DNA of 64,000 nucleotides from Roseovarius tolerans (GTDB taxonomy: Bacteria; Pseudomonadota; Alphaproteobacteria; Rhodobacterales; Rhodobacteraceae): contig NZ_FOBO01000006.1 in the NCBI RefSeq assembly GCF_900109855.1, forward strand, positions 166,596 through 230,595. Reading direction: 5' to 3'. Positions 37,189 to 45,981 of this stretch are shown piece after piece. Every line of letters begins with the position of its first letter. Positions within the stretch are counted from its first letter, which is position 1. Under the pieces are notes generated by a model. The model ran no database searches and had not been told where the DNA came from. It worked only from the letters and a program-made list of their open reading frames with translations. The translations under genes and the position numbers were made by a program.

Positions 37189-37950
37189 ATGCTGGTTGTC
37201 GTCTCGCCCGCCAAGAAGATGGATATGAGCCCGGTCGAGGGTGTTGCGCCGACGCGGCCTGCGTTTCGCGCCGAGGCGGAGGATCTGGCGCAGGTGGCGC
37301 GCGGCCTTGACGTGGGGGATCTGCAAAAGCTGATGAAGATCAGCGAGAACCTTGCCCGGCTCAATGCCGACCGCTTTGCCGAGTTCGGCACGATGGAGGA
37401 AAAGCCCGCCGCGCTGGCCTTTGCCGGCGACACCTATCAGGGGCTGGAGGCGGGATCGCTCGACGCGGATGAAATGGACTGGGCGCAGGATCATTTCCGC
37501 ATCCTGTCGGGGCTTTACGGACTGTTGCGTCCGCTTGATGCGATCGAGCCGTATCGGCTGGAAATGGGCAGTCGGCTGGCGACCGACCGGGGCCGCACGC
37601 TCTATGATTACTGGGGCGACCGGATTTCCAGAGCGCTGAATACGCAGGCGCGTGAGATCGGCACCGACACGCTGATCAACTGTGCGAGCCAGGAATATTT
37701 CGGGGCGGTGGACCGCGCGGCGCTCTATCTGCGGGTGATTACGCCGGTCTTCATGGAAGAAAAGGCGGGCACGCCCAAGATCGTCAGCTTTTACGCCAAG
37801 AAGGCGCGCGGCGCGATGGCGCGGTTCGTGATCCAGCACCGGCTGACCGACCCGGACGCGCTCAAAGACTTCGATACCGGCGGCTATCGCTACAATGCCG
37901 AGATGTCGGAGGGTGACAGCATGGTGTTTCTGCGCGATTACCCGGCCTGA
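37189..37950 (+). CDS. yaaA: Peroxide stress protein YaaA
   Basis: 253 residues of the DUF328 family, a DNA-binding protein that lowers free iron damage in peroxide-stressed E. coli. Blocks: LVVVSPAKKMD at the N-terminus, LYGLLRPLDAIEPYRLEMG, and INCASQEYF. ATG 37189 is chosen over the upstream TTG. The last 89 bp are also the 3' end of the hybrid kinase gene on the other strand. Confidence 0.94.
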   Translation: MLVVVSPAKKMDMSPVEGVAPTRPAFRAEAEDLAQVARGLDVGDLQKLMKISENLARLNADRFAEFGTMEEKPAALAFAGDTYQGLEAGSLDADEMDWAQDHFRILSGLYGLLRPLDAIEPYRLEMGSRLATDRGRTLYDYWGDRISRALNTQAREIGTDTLINCASQEYFGAVDRAALYLRVITPVFMEEKAGTPKIVSFYAKKARGAMARFVIQHRLTDPDALKDFDTGGYRYNAEMSEGDSMVFLRDYPA

Positions 37951-40114
37951 GCCGTTGTGGGTGCTGGCTGTGGCGCGCGGGCGTCGCGCGGGCGTCGGGC
38001 GGGCAGGCGGCGGTGATCCGGGAGATAATATCGGCCTTGCGCAGCGGCTTGGTCAGGTAGTGATCGAGCCCGGCGGCGAGGATGTCGGCCTCATCGCCCT
38101 GCATCGCGTGGGCGGTCATCGCGACGATGGGCACATGCGCGCCGGGGTCTTCGGCCTCGCGGATGGTGCGGGTGGCCTCCTTGCCGTCCGTCTCGGGCAT
38201 GGAGATGTCCATGAAGATCACATCCGGGTGGAACGCGTGGAACAACTCTACTGCCTCGCGCCCGTTCTCGGCGAATTTCAGGTCGATATCGAGGCCGGTG
38301 AGCATCTTGGAGAAGACCAGCCGGTTGGTCTTGTTGTCCTCTGCCGCAAGCACCCGCATGGTGCGGGCGGCTTGGGGCATGGTCTGGCCGGATGGCAGCA
38401 AGGCGGCGAGCGTGTCGATCAGGACGCGGCGGGGTGCCGGTTTTTGCAGAACCACCTGCACATGGGCGCGCCCGGGGTCTTGCTCGGCATAGCCGGTGTT
38501 CTGGCTGAGCAGGGCAATCGGCATGGTGTGGCCCGCCGCGCGCAGCGCCTCGGCCAATTCGAGCCCGTCCATCGCGGCCATGTTGTGATCGCAAAGCACG
38601 ATGTCGATCTCGGGACAGGCCAGCGTCAGCGCCTCGGCCCCGCTGGCGCAACTGACCACGGCGAGCCCGAGCGCGGCGAGTTGGCGTTCCAGAATGTCCC
38701 GGCTAGCCGCCTGCGGCTCGACGATCAGGGCGCGCGCGGCTGACCTCGGCAGGACCGGGTCGGCCGCGTCTTCGGGGGCGGCGAGCGGCAGGGTGAGGGA
38801 GATGCCGAAACTCGACCCCTCTCCGGGGGTCGACTCGACCCAGATATCGCCCTGCATCATTCTGATCAGCTTTTGCGAGATCGCGAGGCCGAGGCCGGTG
38901 CCCTCGAACTTGCGGTTGCGGTCGTCGTCGACCTGATTGAACTCGCCGAAGATGTGATCGACCTTGTCGGGCGGGATGCCGATGCCGGTATCCTCGATGC
39001 TGACATTTATCATCGCCGCCTCGTCTGCGGCGGGCGGCACGCCGGTCACGCGGATCAGCACATGGCCGGTCTCGGTGAACTTGATGGCATTGCCCAGAAG
39101 GTTGGTCAGGATCTGCCGGATGCGGCCCGGATCGCCGATGAAGCGCGTCGGCAGGAACAGATCGTAATCGACCAGCAGATCGAGCCCCTTGTCGCGGGCA
39201 TTGGCCTGCATCAGCGTCACAAGTTCGTGGATGCAGCGTTCGAGATCGAACGGGGCTGTGTGGAGGACGAGTTTCTCGGCCTCGATCTTGGAGTAATCCA
39301 GCACATCGTTGATGATGACCAGAAGTGCCTCGCCGGAATGCTTGATGGTTGAGGCATAGAGGCGTTGTTCCTCGGTCAGGTCGCTGTCCATCAGCAGATC
39401 GGCCATGCCGACGACGCCGTTCATCGGGGTGCGGATCTCATGGCTCATGTTGGCGAGGAAGGTGGATTTGGCGCGATTGGCGGTCTCGGCGCGGCGGCGG
39501 GCCTCTTTCAGTTCCGTCTCGTAGCGGATCGTGTCGGTGATGTTGAGCGCAAGGCTGACCACATCGCCATCGGGGTCGCGCTGATCTATCAGCTTGATAT
39601 AGTGGCCGTTCCAAAGGCGGATCACCTCGGGCTCGGGCGTGGCCTGTTGCCAGCGGTCGAGCATGTGTTCGCGCCAGATATGCGGGGCGTGTGCGCCGAT
39701 GTTGACGATCCCCTCTTCGGTGATGAATTGCAGGATTTCGACATAGCTGATGCCGGGCTGCACCGCCTCGAGCCCGTCGAACACCGCGAGATAGGCGTGA
39801 TTGGCCGCGATCATCTGGCTGTCGGCATCGAAGAACGCGAAGCCGTCCTGAATGGTGGCGATCGAATGCCAGAGGCGGCGTTCGGCGATCTCGACCTTTT
39901 GATGCGCTTCGCTCAGGTCCGATTTGACGCGCAGGTTCTCGTCGCGGACGGTCTGCACCTCGGCGCGGGTCTCGTGTATCTCGTGCGAGAGGGCGCGCGC
40001 ATGCTTGCCCAGTTTGCGGTTGGCGGCGTGCAGTTCCGCCTGTTTCTGTTCCAGCAGACGTTCGGCGGCCAGACGGGCGCGCCGCTCCTCTGCCAGCTTG
40101 TTGGCAAGGCTCAT
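37862..40114 (-). CDS. Hybrid sensor histidine kinase/response regulator
   Basis: 750 residues, apparently soluble. Residues 1-80 form a coiled coil; 85-195 is a PAS domain (IQDGFAFFDADSQMIAANHAYLAVF). The H box FLANMSHEIRTPMNG has the phospho-accepting H225. The ATPase has N (LGNAIKFTETG), G1 (DTGIGIPPDK), F and G2 (GTGLGLAISQKL) boxes. Two receiver domains follow: the first keeps D in VLCDHNM and the lysine in LQKP but has lost one of the paired acidic residues (LIVEPQA); the second is intact (AAEDNKTN, FMDISMP, TKP). The last 45 residues look non-native and lie antisense to yaaA. Confidence 0.92.
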   Translation of the reverse strand: MSLANKLAEERRARLAAERLLEQKQAELHAANRKLGKHARALSHEIHETRAEVQTVRDENLRVKSDLSEAHQKVEIAERRLWHSIATIQDGFAFFDADSQMIAANHAYLAVFDGLEAVQPGISYVEILQFITEEGIVNIGAHAPHIWREHMLDRWQQATPEPEVIRLWNGHYIKLIDQRDPDGDVVSLALNITDTIRYETELKEARRRAETANRAKSTFLANMSHEIRTPMNGVVGMADLLMDSDLTEEQRLYASTIKHSGEALLVIINDVLDYSKIEAEKLVLHTAPFDLERCIHELVTLMQANARDKGLDLLVDYDLFLPTRFIGDPGRIRQILTNLLGNAIKFTETGHVLIRVTGVPPAADEAAMINVSIEDTGIGIPPDKVDHIFGEFNQVDDDRNRKFEGTGLGLAISQKLIRMMQGDIWVESTPGEGSSFGISLTLPLAAPEDAADPVLPRSAARALIVEPQAASRDILERQLAALGLAVVSCASGAEALTLACPEIDIVLCDHNMAAMDGLELAEALRAAGHTMPIALLSQNTGYAEQDPGRAHVQVVLQKPAPRRVLIDTLAALLPSGQTMPQAARTMRVLAAEDNKTNRLVFSKMLTGLDIDLKFAENGREAVELFHAFHPDVIFMDISMPETDGKEATRTIREAEDPGAHVPIVAMTAHAMQGDEADILAAGLDHYLTKPLRKADIISRITAACPPDARATPARHSQHPQRLRPGNRAETPCCHPPTSRHCSDSRRYRSL

Positions 40115-40199
40115 GCCCGTCCTCCGCCGTGCCGGAATGTGATCGGGTCACAATCCGGCATCGTCGTGAACAAGCGGTTAAAGCCTGTGAATTATGTGC

Positions 40200-41375
40200 T
40201 CAGAGCGCCTCGATCGCCAATGCGATGCCCTGACCGCCGCCGATGCACATGGTGATCAGCGCGCGCTTGCCCCCGGTCCGCTCCAACTCGTAAAGCGCCT
40301 TGACGGTGAGGATGGCGCCGGTTGCGCCCACCGGGTGGCCGAGCGCGATGGCCCCGCCATTGGGATTGACGCGGCCCGGGTCGAGGCCAAGCCCCTTGTT
40401 GACGGCCAGGGCCTGCGCGGCAAACGCCTCGTTCGATTCCACCACGTCGAAATCGGCCACGCTGAGCCCGGTTTTCTCCAGCAGGCTCTCGACGGCGGGG
40501 ATGGGGCCGATGCCCATCACCTCGGGGCGCACCCCGGCATGGGCGTAGCCCAGAACACGGGCGCGCGGCTTGAGGCCCGCGGCCTCTGCCGCTTCGGCCC
40601 GGGCGAGCACGAGGGCGGCGGCCCCGTCATTGATGCCGCTGGCATTGCCGGCGGTGACGGTGCCGTCTTTCTGGAACACCGTGCGCAGGCCGGCGAGGGC
40701 CTCGGCGGTGGTGGGTTTGGGGTGCTCGTCGGTGTCGAATGCCACCATGTCGCGCTTCACGCGCACCTCGATGGGCACGATCTGCGATGTGAACCGGCCC
40801 TCGCCAATCGCCTCTGCGGCGCGGCGCTGGCTTTCGAGCGCAAAGGCATCCTGATCGGTGCGGCTGATGTCATGCTCGGCCGCGACATTCTCGGCGGTGA
40901 CGCCCATATGGCCGGTGCCGAACGGGCAGTTGAGCGCGCCCAGCATCATGTCGAGCGTCTTCACGTCGCCCATCTTGGCGCCCCAGCGTTGGTCGGGGAT
41001 GATGAAGGGTGAGCGGCTCATGTTCTCGGCCCCGCCTGCAAGGCCGAACTCGGCGTCGCCCAGCATCAGGGATTGAATGACCGACACGATGGCCTGCGCG
41101 CCCGAGCCGCAGAGGCGGTTGACGTTCATCGCGGGGGCAGTGTCGGGGATGCCTGCGTCGATGGCGGCGACGCGGCTTACATACATGTCGCGCGGTTCGG
41201 TGTTGATGACATGGCCAAAGACCACATGGCCGATCTGCCCGCCCTCGACACCCGAGCGTGCGAGCGCCTCGCGGGCGACGGTGGCCCCGAGGGTGGTGGG
41301 CGGTGTGCCCGCAAGGGCCCCGCCGAATGTGCCAATGGCCGTTCGGCAGCCATCCAGAATAACGATATCGGTCAT
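40200..41375 (-). CDS. Acetyl-CoA acetyltransferase/beta-ketothiolase
   Basis: 391 residues, a full-length thiolase. Nucleophile cysteine in NRLCGSGAQAI (about residue 90), histidine in AIALGHPVGATG, and the second cysteine in CIGGGQG. It condenses two acetyl-CoA or cleaves beta-ketoacyl-CoA. The DMYVSRVAAIDAG text is nearer to BktB/PhaA-like thiolases than to FadA, but short- and long-chain preference cannot be told. It could supply acetoacetyl-CoA to the ethylmalonyl-CoA pathway. Stands alone. Confidence 0.92.
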   Translation of the reverse strand: MTDIVILDGCRTAIGTFGGALAGTPPTTLGATVAREALARSGVEGGQIGHVVFGHVINTEPRDMYVSRVAAIDAGIPDTAPAMNVNRLCGSGAQAIVSVIQSLMLGDAEFGLAGGAENMSRSPFIIPDQRWGAKMGDVKTLDMMLGALNCPFGTGHMGVTAENVAAEHDISRTDQDAFALESQRRAAEAIGEGRFTSQIVPIEVRVKRDMVAFDTDEHPKPTTAEALAGLRTVFQKDGTVTAGNASGINDGAAALVLARAEAAEAAGLKPRARVLGYAHAGVRPEVMGIGPIPAVESLLEKTGLSVADFDVVESNEAFAAQALAVNKGLGLDPGRVNPNGGAIALGHPVGATGAILTVKALYELERTGGKRALITMCIGGGQGIALAIEAL

Positions 41376-41502
41376 GGGTCATCCTCCACCCGGGGTTTGC
41401 GTTAGGCAGAGCCTAGCGGCGGTGCAGGGCAAAAGGCAACGCGGACGTGGTGTCAGGGCGGAGTTTTGTAGAATTCAGCGCGTGTGCGTGCTGTTTGGTT
41501 CC

Positions 41503-42228
41503 TCATCCGGCGGGCGTGAGCGGTTGCCGTCCGGTGTCGGTGAGCAGGTGGCAGCTGCGGCCGTCGAACACGGCAGGCCAGATTTGGCGGCCATAGCCCG
41601 CGCCGCCGTCGAGGTCGATGCGGTTGCCGAAATGCTGCGGCCGGTCGAGCGCGGTGTGGCCGTGCACCACGAGCCAGGGGTGCGGCGCGTCATGGTCGAG
41701 AAAGCCGTCGCGGATCCACATCAGGTCGGTTGGGCTCTGGTCCGCGAGGGGCAGGCCGGGGCGGATGCCCGCGTGGACGAAGAGCAACCCGCCCACCTCC
41801 TTGTAGAGGGGCAGCCGGGCGAGCCAGTCGCGATGCGCCTGTGGCACGGCGGCGCGGGCGGCGTCCCATGCGGGCGCGTCCTCGGACGCGCTGACGCCGT
41901 AGGAGGCGAGGGTCGTCGCGCCGCCAAGCCGGGGGTTGAGCCATGTGAGGCCGGAGCGGACCTGGGGCGAGCGGATTTGGCCGGTGTCGATGAAATCGAG
42001 AAAAAGCTGATCGTGATTGCCCTTGAGCACGGTCCAGGGGCGGCCGTCGGCCTGGCCCTGCATCAGCCGGTCGATCACGGCGCGGCTATCGGGGCCGCGA
42101 TCCACGAGATCGCCGAGAAAGACGATGCGGGCCTGCGCCCCGCCGTCTTGCGTGACGAGATCGAGGGCGGCGTCAAGCAGCGCGTCCTGACCGTGGATAT
42201 CGGGGATGGCGTAGATCGGGTCTGTCAT
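41503..42228 (-). CDS. Metallophosphoesterase (protein phosphatase/ApaH-like)
   Basis: 241 residues. Metal-binding motifs of calcineurin-like phosphoesterases: DIHG (10-13), GDLVDRG, GNHD, and the late histidines in VHAGIRPG and VHGHTALD. Substrate may be a phosphoprotein or a dinucleoside polyphosphate. The frame is open to 42450 but that extension is read from the repeat element at 42306-42521; ATG 42228 (MTDPIYAIPDIHG) gives the family N-terminus. Confidence 0.9.
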   Translation of the reverse strand: MTDPIYAIPDIHGQDALLDAALDLVTQDGGAQARIVFLGDLVDRGPDSRAVIDRLMQGQADGRPWTVLKGNHDQLFLDFIDTGQIRSPQVRSGLTWLNPRLGGATTLASYGVSASEDAPAWDAARAAVPQAHRDWLARLPLYKEVGGLLFVHAGIRPGLPLADQSPTDLMWIRDGFLDHDAPHPWLVVHGHTALDRPQHFGNRIDLDGGAGYGRQIWPAVFDGRSCHLLTDTGRQPLTPAG

Positions 42229-42305
42229 GCGGGGATGTAGACCCTGCCTGTGGGAGGTTGTCCAGAGGGGGGAGGCGATTGGTCTTGAGCTGGCCTTCGA
42301 GAGTG

Positions 42306-42521
42306 CCCGCGCGAAACGCACCGAAGGTGCCGCGCGATCGTCATGCCAGAGGCATGCCTCCAGCATGACGCCGTCCCGCGGCCTGGCGATATGATAGGGC
42401 GCGCAACGTGTTGATGTTACAATGACTTGGCTGGCATAAAGTACCCGCAACGAGCGTTGCTTCGCCAGTCCCCGGCCCTGCGCTCGCGCGGCACCTTCTG
42501 GCGGGGCGCTATGACTGCTTC
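42306..42521 (+). repeat. Dispersed inverted-end element, copy C (216 bp)
   Basis: The best-preserved copy. Fourteen-bp inverted ends GAAGGTGCCGCGCG (42323-42336) and CGCGCGGCACCTTC (42485-42498). It includes the nested GGCATGCC palindrome (42340-42370) and the GACTTGGCTGGCATAAAGTA core. It fills the 300-bp gap between the phosphoesterase start and the phnM stop, ending eight bp from the latter. Confidence 0.88.
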
Positions 42522-42528
42522 AGGCCCA

Positions 42529-43677
42529 TCACAGCCCCATGAATCGCGCCGCCACGGCGCCGTTCATGTAGCTGATCCGCCCGCCTGCCATGGTGGCCAT
42601 GATGCGGCGGCTTGCCGGGTCGATCACCGTGAGGTCGGCGCGCAGCCCGGGGCGCAATTCGCCGCGATCCCCGAGGCCCAGAATGCGCGCCGGGCCGAGC
42701 GAGACGAGCTGCCACGCCGCTGCCAGATCGCATACCCCGCCATCGGCCAGCAGGAACGCCGCGCGCTTCAGCGACGGGTAATGGTAATCCGAGGCGAGCG
42801 CGTCGATGAGGCCCATGGCGGCCATCTCCAGCGCGCTTGCATTGCCCTTGTGCGAGCCGCCGCGCACCAGGTTGGGGGCACCCATGATGATGCTGTCGCC
42901 GCCTGTGCGGGCGGCCTCGGCGGCCGCCAGCGTTTCGGGGAATTCCGCGATGTGGATGCCGCGCGCGCGGTTCCTCGCGCGTGCCGCTGCGGTCGCCTCG
43001 TCATGGCTGCCGAGGCGCACCCCCGCCGCGATGAGCCGCGCGCTGAGCGCGTCGAGCGCGGGCTCCACCTCGGGCATGCGGGCGTGCAGGTCTTGCATGA
43101 AGGCGAGGTGCTTTTCGGGGTTGCGCCCGATGCGCAGGGCCTGCCCGGTCAGGCGGGGCGGGCGCTTGCCCTTGGCCAGATCCTCATGCGGCAGGTGATC
43201 GTTGAACACCACGTAGGGGATCGCGTGGCGGGCGATCATGTCCTCGATGGCGGCGTAATCGTCGAGCATCGGGATCTCGAACCGCAGTTGCACCAGCAGG
43301 TCTGTGTCCACCTGCGGGCGGATGGTGGCGAGCCCGGTAAACACCTTCTCGGCAAACTCCGGCCCGCGCATGCCGCCTTCCCAGCTGTAGAATTGCGCCA
43401 GCGTGGCGGTGGTGATGCCGTTGGCGGCCAGTTCGGCCTCGGTGGCGATGAGGCCCTGATCCACGTCCTTCATCGCGCCGCGCCGGGGGGCGAGGTGGCG
43501 CTCGAACCCGTCGCCGTGGATGTCGACGATGCCGGGCAGGATCATGTAGCCCGAGAGGTCCACGCCGCGCCCCGTGGGCGCGTCGGTGACACGACCATCG
43601 GCGATCGTGAGATCACGCACCTCCGGCCCCTCGGGCCAGAGCACCTGCGCGCCCTGCAGGGTGAGGGCCGCGCTCAT
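42529..43677 (-). CDS. phnM: Alpha-D-ribose 1-methylphosphonate 5-triphosphate diphosphatase
   Basis: 382 residues of the amidohydrolase superfamily, PhnM branch. In phosphonate use it removes pyrophosphate from the C-P lyase intermediate. Metal ligands: [14 protein letters not shown] (HxD-type), GSHDEATA and DYHYPS. The PhnM-specific VFNDHL segment is present. No other C-P lyase genes are in the window, so it is an outlier copy or serves genes elsewhere. It overlaps the upstream lipase gene by 4 bp. Confidence 0.9.
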   Translation of the reverse strand: MSAALTLQGAQVLWPEGPEVRDLTIADGRVTDAPTGRGVDLSGYMILPGIVDIHGDGFERHLAPRRGAMKDVDQGLIATEAELAANGITTATLAQFYSWEGGMRGPEFAEKVFTGLATIRPQVDTDLLVQLRFEIPMLDDYAAIEDMIARHAIPYVVFNDHLPHEDLAKGKRPPRLTGQALRIGRNPEKHLAFMQDLHARMPEVEPALDALSARLIAAGVRLGSHDEATAAARARNRARGIHIAEFPETLAAAEAARTGGDSIIMGAPNLVRGGSHKGNASALEMAAMGLIDALASDYHYPSLKRAAFLLADGGVCDLAAAWQLVSLGPARILGLGDRGELRPGLRADLTVIDPASRRIMATMAGGRISYMNGAVAARFMGL

Positions 43678-44402
43678 CCGCCGCGCCGCCCGAAGAGCAC
43701 GTCGCCGAGTGTGAGATCGTTATCGAACCGGCCACGTTCAAGAAATTCCTCGACCTGCGCGATTACCAGCGGGTTGTTCATCAGGAAGGTATGCGTCACC
43801 GGCAAGGTGAGGTGATCGGCCATGCCGTCGACCATGGTCGAGGCGACCGAGACCTTGCCATCGTCTGGCCCCTCGATCAGCGACGAGTAATAGGGGTTGA
43901 GCGAGCGGGTGCCCGCGATCACGCCCAGTTCGAAATCCACCGGCGGCAGATTTTCGGGCACGCCGCCCGGCCCGGTCTGAAGCTGCATCCCGGCCGGGCC
44001 GTTGAGCCATTTGAAAAGCTCCAGCCCGCCCAGCTCGTCCACCAGTTCGCTGCCGTGATTGGGTGGGGCGAGCATGACGACGCGACCCATGGTGTCGGGC
44101 CGGTTTTCAGCCAGCCAGACGCGCAGCAGGATGCCGCCCATGGAATGGGTGACGAAATGGATGCGGGTCTCGCCGCAGACCCGCACCGCGAAGGGCAGGG
44201 TTTCCTCGGCCAGTTCGGCGATGTCCTCTTCGGTCGAGGGATAATCGGGGCTGAAGACGTCATAGCCCTGCGCCTCTAGCACCTCCTGCATCACGAGGAA
44301 CGAGGCGTCGCTGCGGGCGAGCCCATGCAGCAGCACGACGCAATCGGCCCGCGCTAGGGCGGGGGCGAGGGTGAGGACCGTGATGAGGGCGAGACGGATC
44401 AT
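43674..44402 (-). CDS. Exported alpha/beta hydrolase (lipase-like)
   Basis: 242 residues with a signal peptide (cut after ALARA, about 18). The alpha/beta fold begins [15 protein letters not shown], with the oxyanion HG, the nucleophile serine in [11 protein letters not shown] (THSMGG), and the triacylglycerol-lipase-like block [12 protein letters not shown]. The catalytic histidine is likely in DHLTLPVTH. It acts outside the cytoplasm on an ester, substrate unknown. ATG 44402 is the signal-peptide start; the frame runs on to 44711. Confidence 0.88.
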   Translation of the reverse strand: MIRLALITVLTLAPALARADCVVLLHGLARSDASFLVMQEVLEAQGYDVFSPDYPSTEEDIAELAEETLPFAVRVCGETRIHFVTHSMGGILLRVWLAENRPDTMGRVVMLAPPNHGSELVDELGGLELFKWLNGPAGMQLQTGPGGVPENLPPVDFELGVIAGTRSLNPYYSSLIEGPDDGKVSVASTMVDGMADHLTLPVTHTFLMNNPLVIAQVEEFLERGRFDNDLTLGDVLFGRRGG

Positions 44403-44674
44403 TCGGGTGACATATGCGCAAACGGAAGGGCTGTGAATAGGAAGGTTTTTCAGGCGGGTGCGGACGGGCGCGGCACGTTGCACGACGCCCGCGTCCTGCC
44501 CGCCCTTATCCTGCCGAAACCGCCCGACCTGCGTGCCGAATTCGAACGGCTGCGCAGAACCGTGCACGGTCAGGCCCCCGCTGAGAGATTTGCGCGAGGT
44601 GTCGCGGTCCTGCGTTGCCACCACCGTCAATTGCGCCGTCCTCCATCGGCTCTCGATCCGCCAACCAAGCGCGG
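44403..44674. other. 272-bp gap with coding-like base pattern but no recognised gene
   Basis: On the minus strand one frame is open from 44711 into the lipase and is GC-rich at third codon positions; a plus-strand frame also stays open from 44433. Neither translation resembles a known family, and neither has a convincing start with ribosome-binding site. It may be a decayed gene or an upstream control region. Confidence 0.4.
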
Positions 44675-44740
44675 CAAGGCCTTTGCAAAGGCCTTGGACC
44701 GCGCTTTGCAAAGCGCGGGTAAGCGGCTTGCAAGCCGCTT
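44675..44740. repeat. Array of three perfect palindromes downstream of the flavin reductase gene
   Basis: Perfect palindromes at 44675-44696 (22 bp), 44699-44718 (20 bp) and 44721-44740 (20 bp), each separated by two bases. The centres are TTTGCAAA, TTTGCAAA and TTGCAA. The array begins eight bp past the stop of the minus-strand flavin reductase. There is no T-run. It is the clearest member of the three palindrome arrays in the window. Confidence 0.92.
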
Positions 44741-44747
44741 CTGCGCC

Positions 44748-45350
44748 CTATTCCGGGCGTTTCAGGCTGAAGGTCTCGCGGATCACCGAGTAATCCTGAT
44801 AGCCCAGCCGGGTCAGCGGGGTGAAGCGGGTGACGTCGAAGAGGCCATCCACCATGCAATCGTCGCGCATATGCACGCCGGTCACCTCGCCGAAGACCAC
44901 GAAATTCGCCTCGCCGGGCAGTTGCACGATCTGTGTGAGCTTGCATTCGAGATTGGCGGGGCTCGCGGCCACGCGGGCGCAGTCGATGGTGTCGCAAGGC
45001 GCTTTCTCCAGCCCTGCATCGGTGAACTCGTCGACCTCGCGGCCCCATGGCCCGGAGGTCTGGTTCATCGCGTCGCGCAGCGCCTCGCTGACGATATTGA
45101 CGCAGAACACGCCGGTGTCGCGGATATTGGCGACGCTGTCCTTGGTGCCGTCGCGGTCGGGCTTGGCGGAGGTCGAGGCGAACATCACCTGCGGCGGCAC
45201 ATAGGCCACCGCGTTGAAGAACGAGTAGGGCGCGAGGTTGTCATGGCCTTGTGCATCGCGGGTCGAAATCCAGCCGATCGGGCGGGGTGTGACGATCGCG
45301 TTGAAGGGATTATGCGGCAGGCCGTGGCCCTCCTCGGGTTTGTAGAACAT
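44748..45350 (-). CDS. Flavin reductase family protein (FMN-binding split barrel)
   Basis: 200 residues. The split-barrel flavin domain is seen in the NPFNAIVTPRPIGWISTRDAQGHDNLAPYSFFNAVAYVPPQVMFAS segment, where conserved serine/threonine and asparagine residues hold FMN, and GTKDSVANIRDTGVFCVNI. Proteins of this branch reduce flavin with NAD(P)H or simply bind it. Divergent from the GNAT gene (92-bp gap). The palindrome array lies just after its stop. Confidence 0.9.
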   Translation of the reverse strand: MFYKPEEGHGLPHNPFNAIVTPRPIGWISTRDAQGHDNLAPYSFFNAVAYVPPQVMFASTSAKPDRDGTKDSVANIRDTGVFCVNIVSEALRDAMNQTSGPWGREVDEFTDAGLEKAPCDTIDCARVAASPANLECKLTQIVQLPGEANFVVFGEVTGVHMRDDCMVDGLFDVTRFTPLTRLGYQDYSVIRETFSLKRPE

Positions 45351-45442
45351 CGCGCTCTCCTCTCGGGGTGATCCGGTTTGTGCCAGCCGTAACGCCGTGC
45401 TACGCGCTTTGCCAGTCGATATTCGCGAAGGTATGGCGCGCC

Positions 45443-45925
45443 ATGTTGGATGTGCGGCCCGAGGGGCCAGAGGATCATTGGGAGGTCGAGGCGCTCTATG
45501 ACCTGTGTTTCGCGCCGGGGCGCGAGGCGCTCTCGTCCTACCGGCTGCGCGACGCGGTGCTGCCGGTGGCCGATCTGTGTCTCGTGGCGCGCGAGGACGG
45601 GATTGTGGCGGGGGCGATCCGCTATTGGCCGGTGCAGGTGGGCGCGGCGCGCGTGCTGCTTCTGGGCCCCGTGGCGGTGCATCCCACCCATCAGGGCGAG
45701 GGGCTGGGTGCGTGGCTTATTCGTGACAGCGTGGAGCGTGCGCGGGCGGCGGGGTGGCTGCGCGTGATGCTGGTGGGGGATGCGCCCTATTACGGGCGGT
45801 TCGGCTTTGCCCGGCTGGCGGGTGTCCTGATGCCGCCGCCCACCAACCCCGAGCGCGTGCTGGGGCTGGCCTTGCAGCCCGGCGCGTGGGAGGGTGTGCG
45901 CGGAGAGGTGACGCGCGCGGCTTGA
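45443..45925 (+). CDS. GNAT-family N-acetyltransferase (YhbS-like)
   Basis: 160 residues. Acetyl-CoA loop GPVAVHPTHQGEGLGAWLIRDSVERAR and the YYGRFGFA C-terminal block, both typical of YhbS-like acetyltransferases. The frame is open from 45368, but ATG 45443 has GAAGG upstream and matches the family. Target unknown. Followed 56 bp later by the ecsC gene. Confidence 0.87.
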   Translation: MLDVRPEGPEDHWEVEALYDLCFAPGREALSSYRLRDAVLPVADLCLVAREDGIVAGAIRYWPVQVGAARVLLLGPVAVHPTHQGEGLGAWLIRDSVERARAAGWLRVMLVGDAPYYGRFGFARLAGVLMPPPTNPERVLGLALQPGAWEGVRGEVTRAA

Positions 45926-45981
45926 TTTTTCCGCAGGCGATGCGCAGCTTGGTCCGGGTAGAGAGCTGACAGGGCGGGGCG

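Noticed and set aside
44550..44640. Glycine riboswitch on the minus strand
   Set aside because: AAATCTCTCAG resembles part of the aptamer, but the GCCGAAGG core and the closing GGACAG segment are missing, and the downstream lipase is not a glycine gene.
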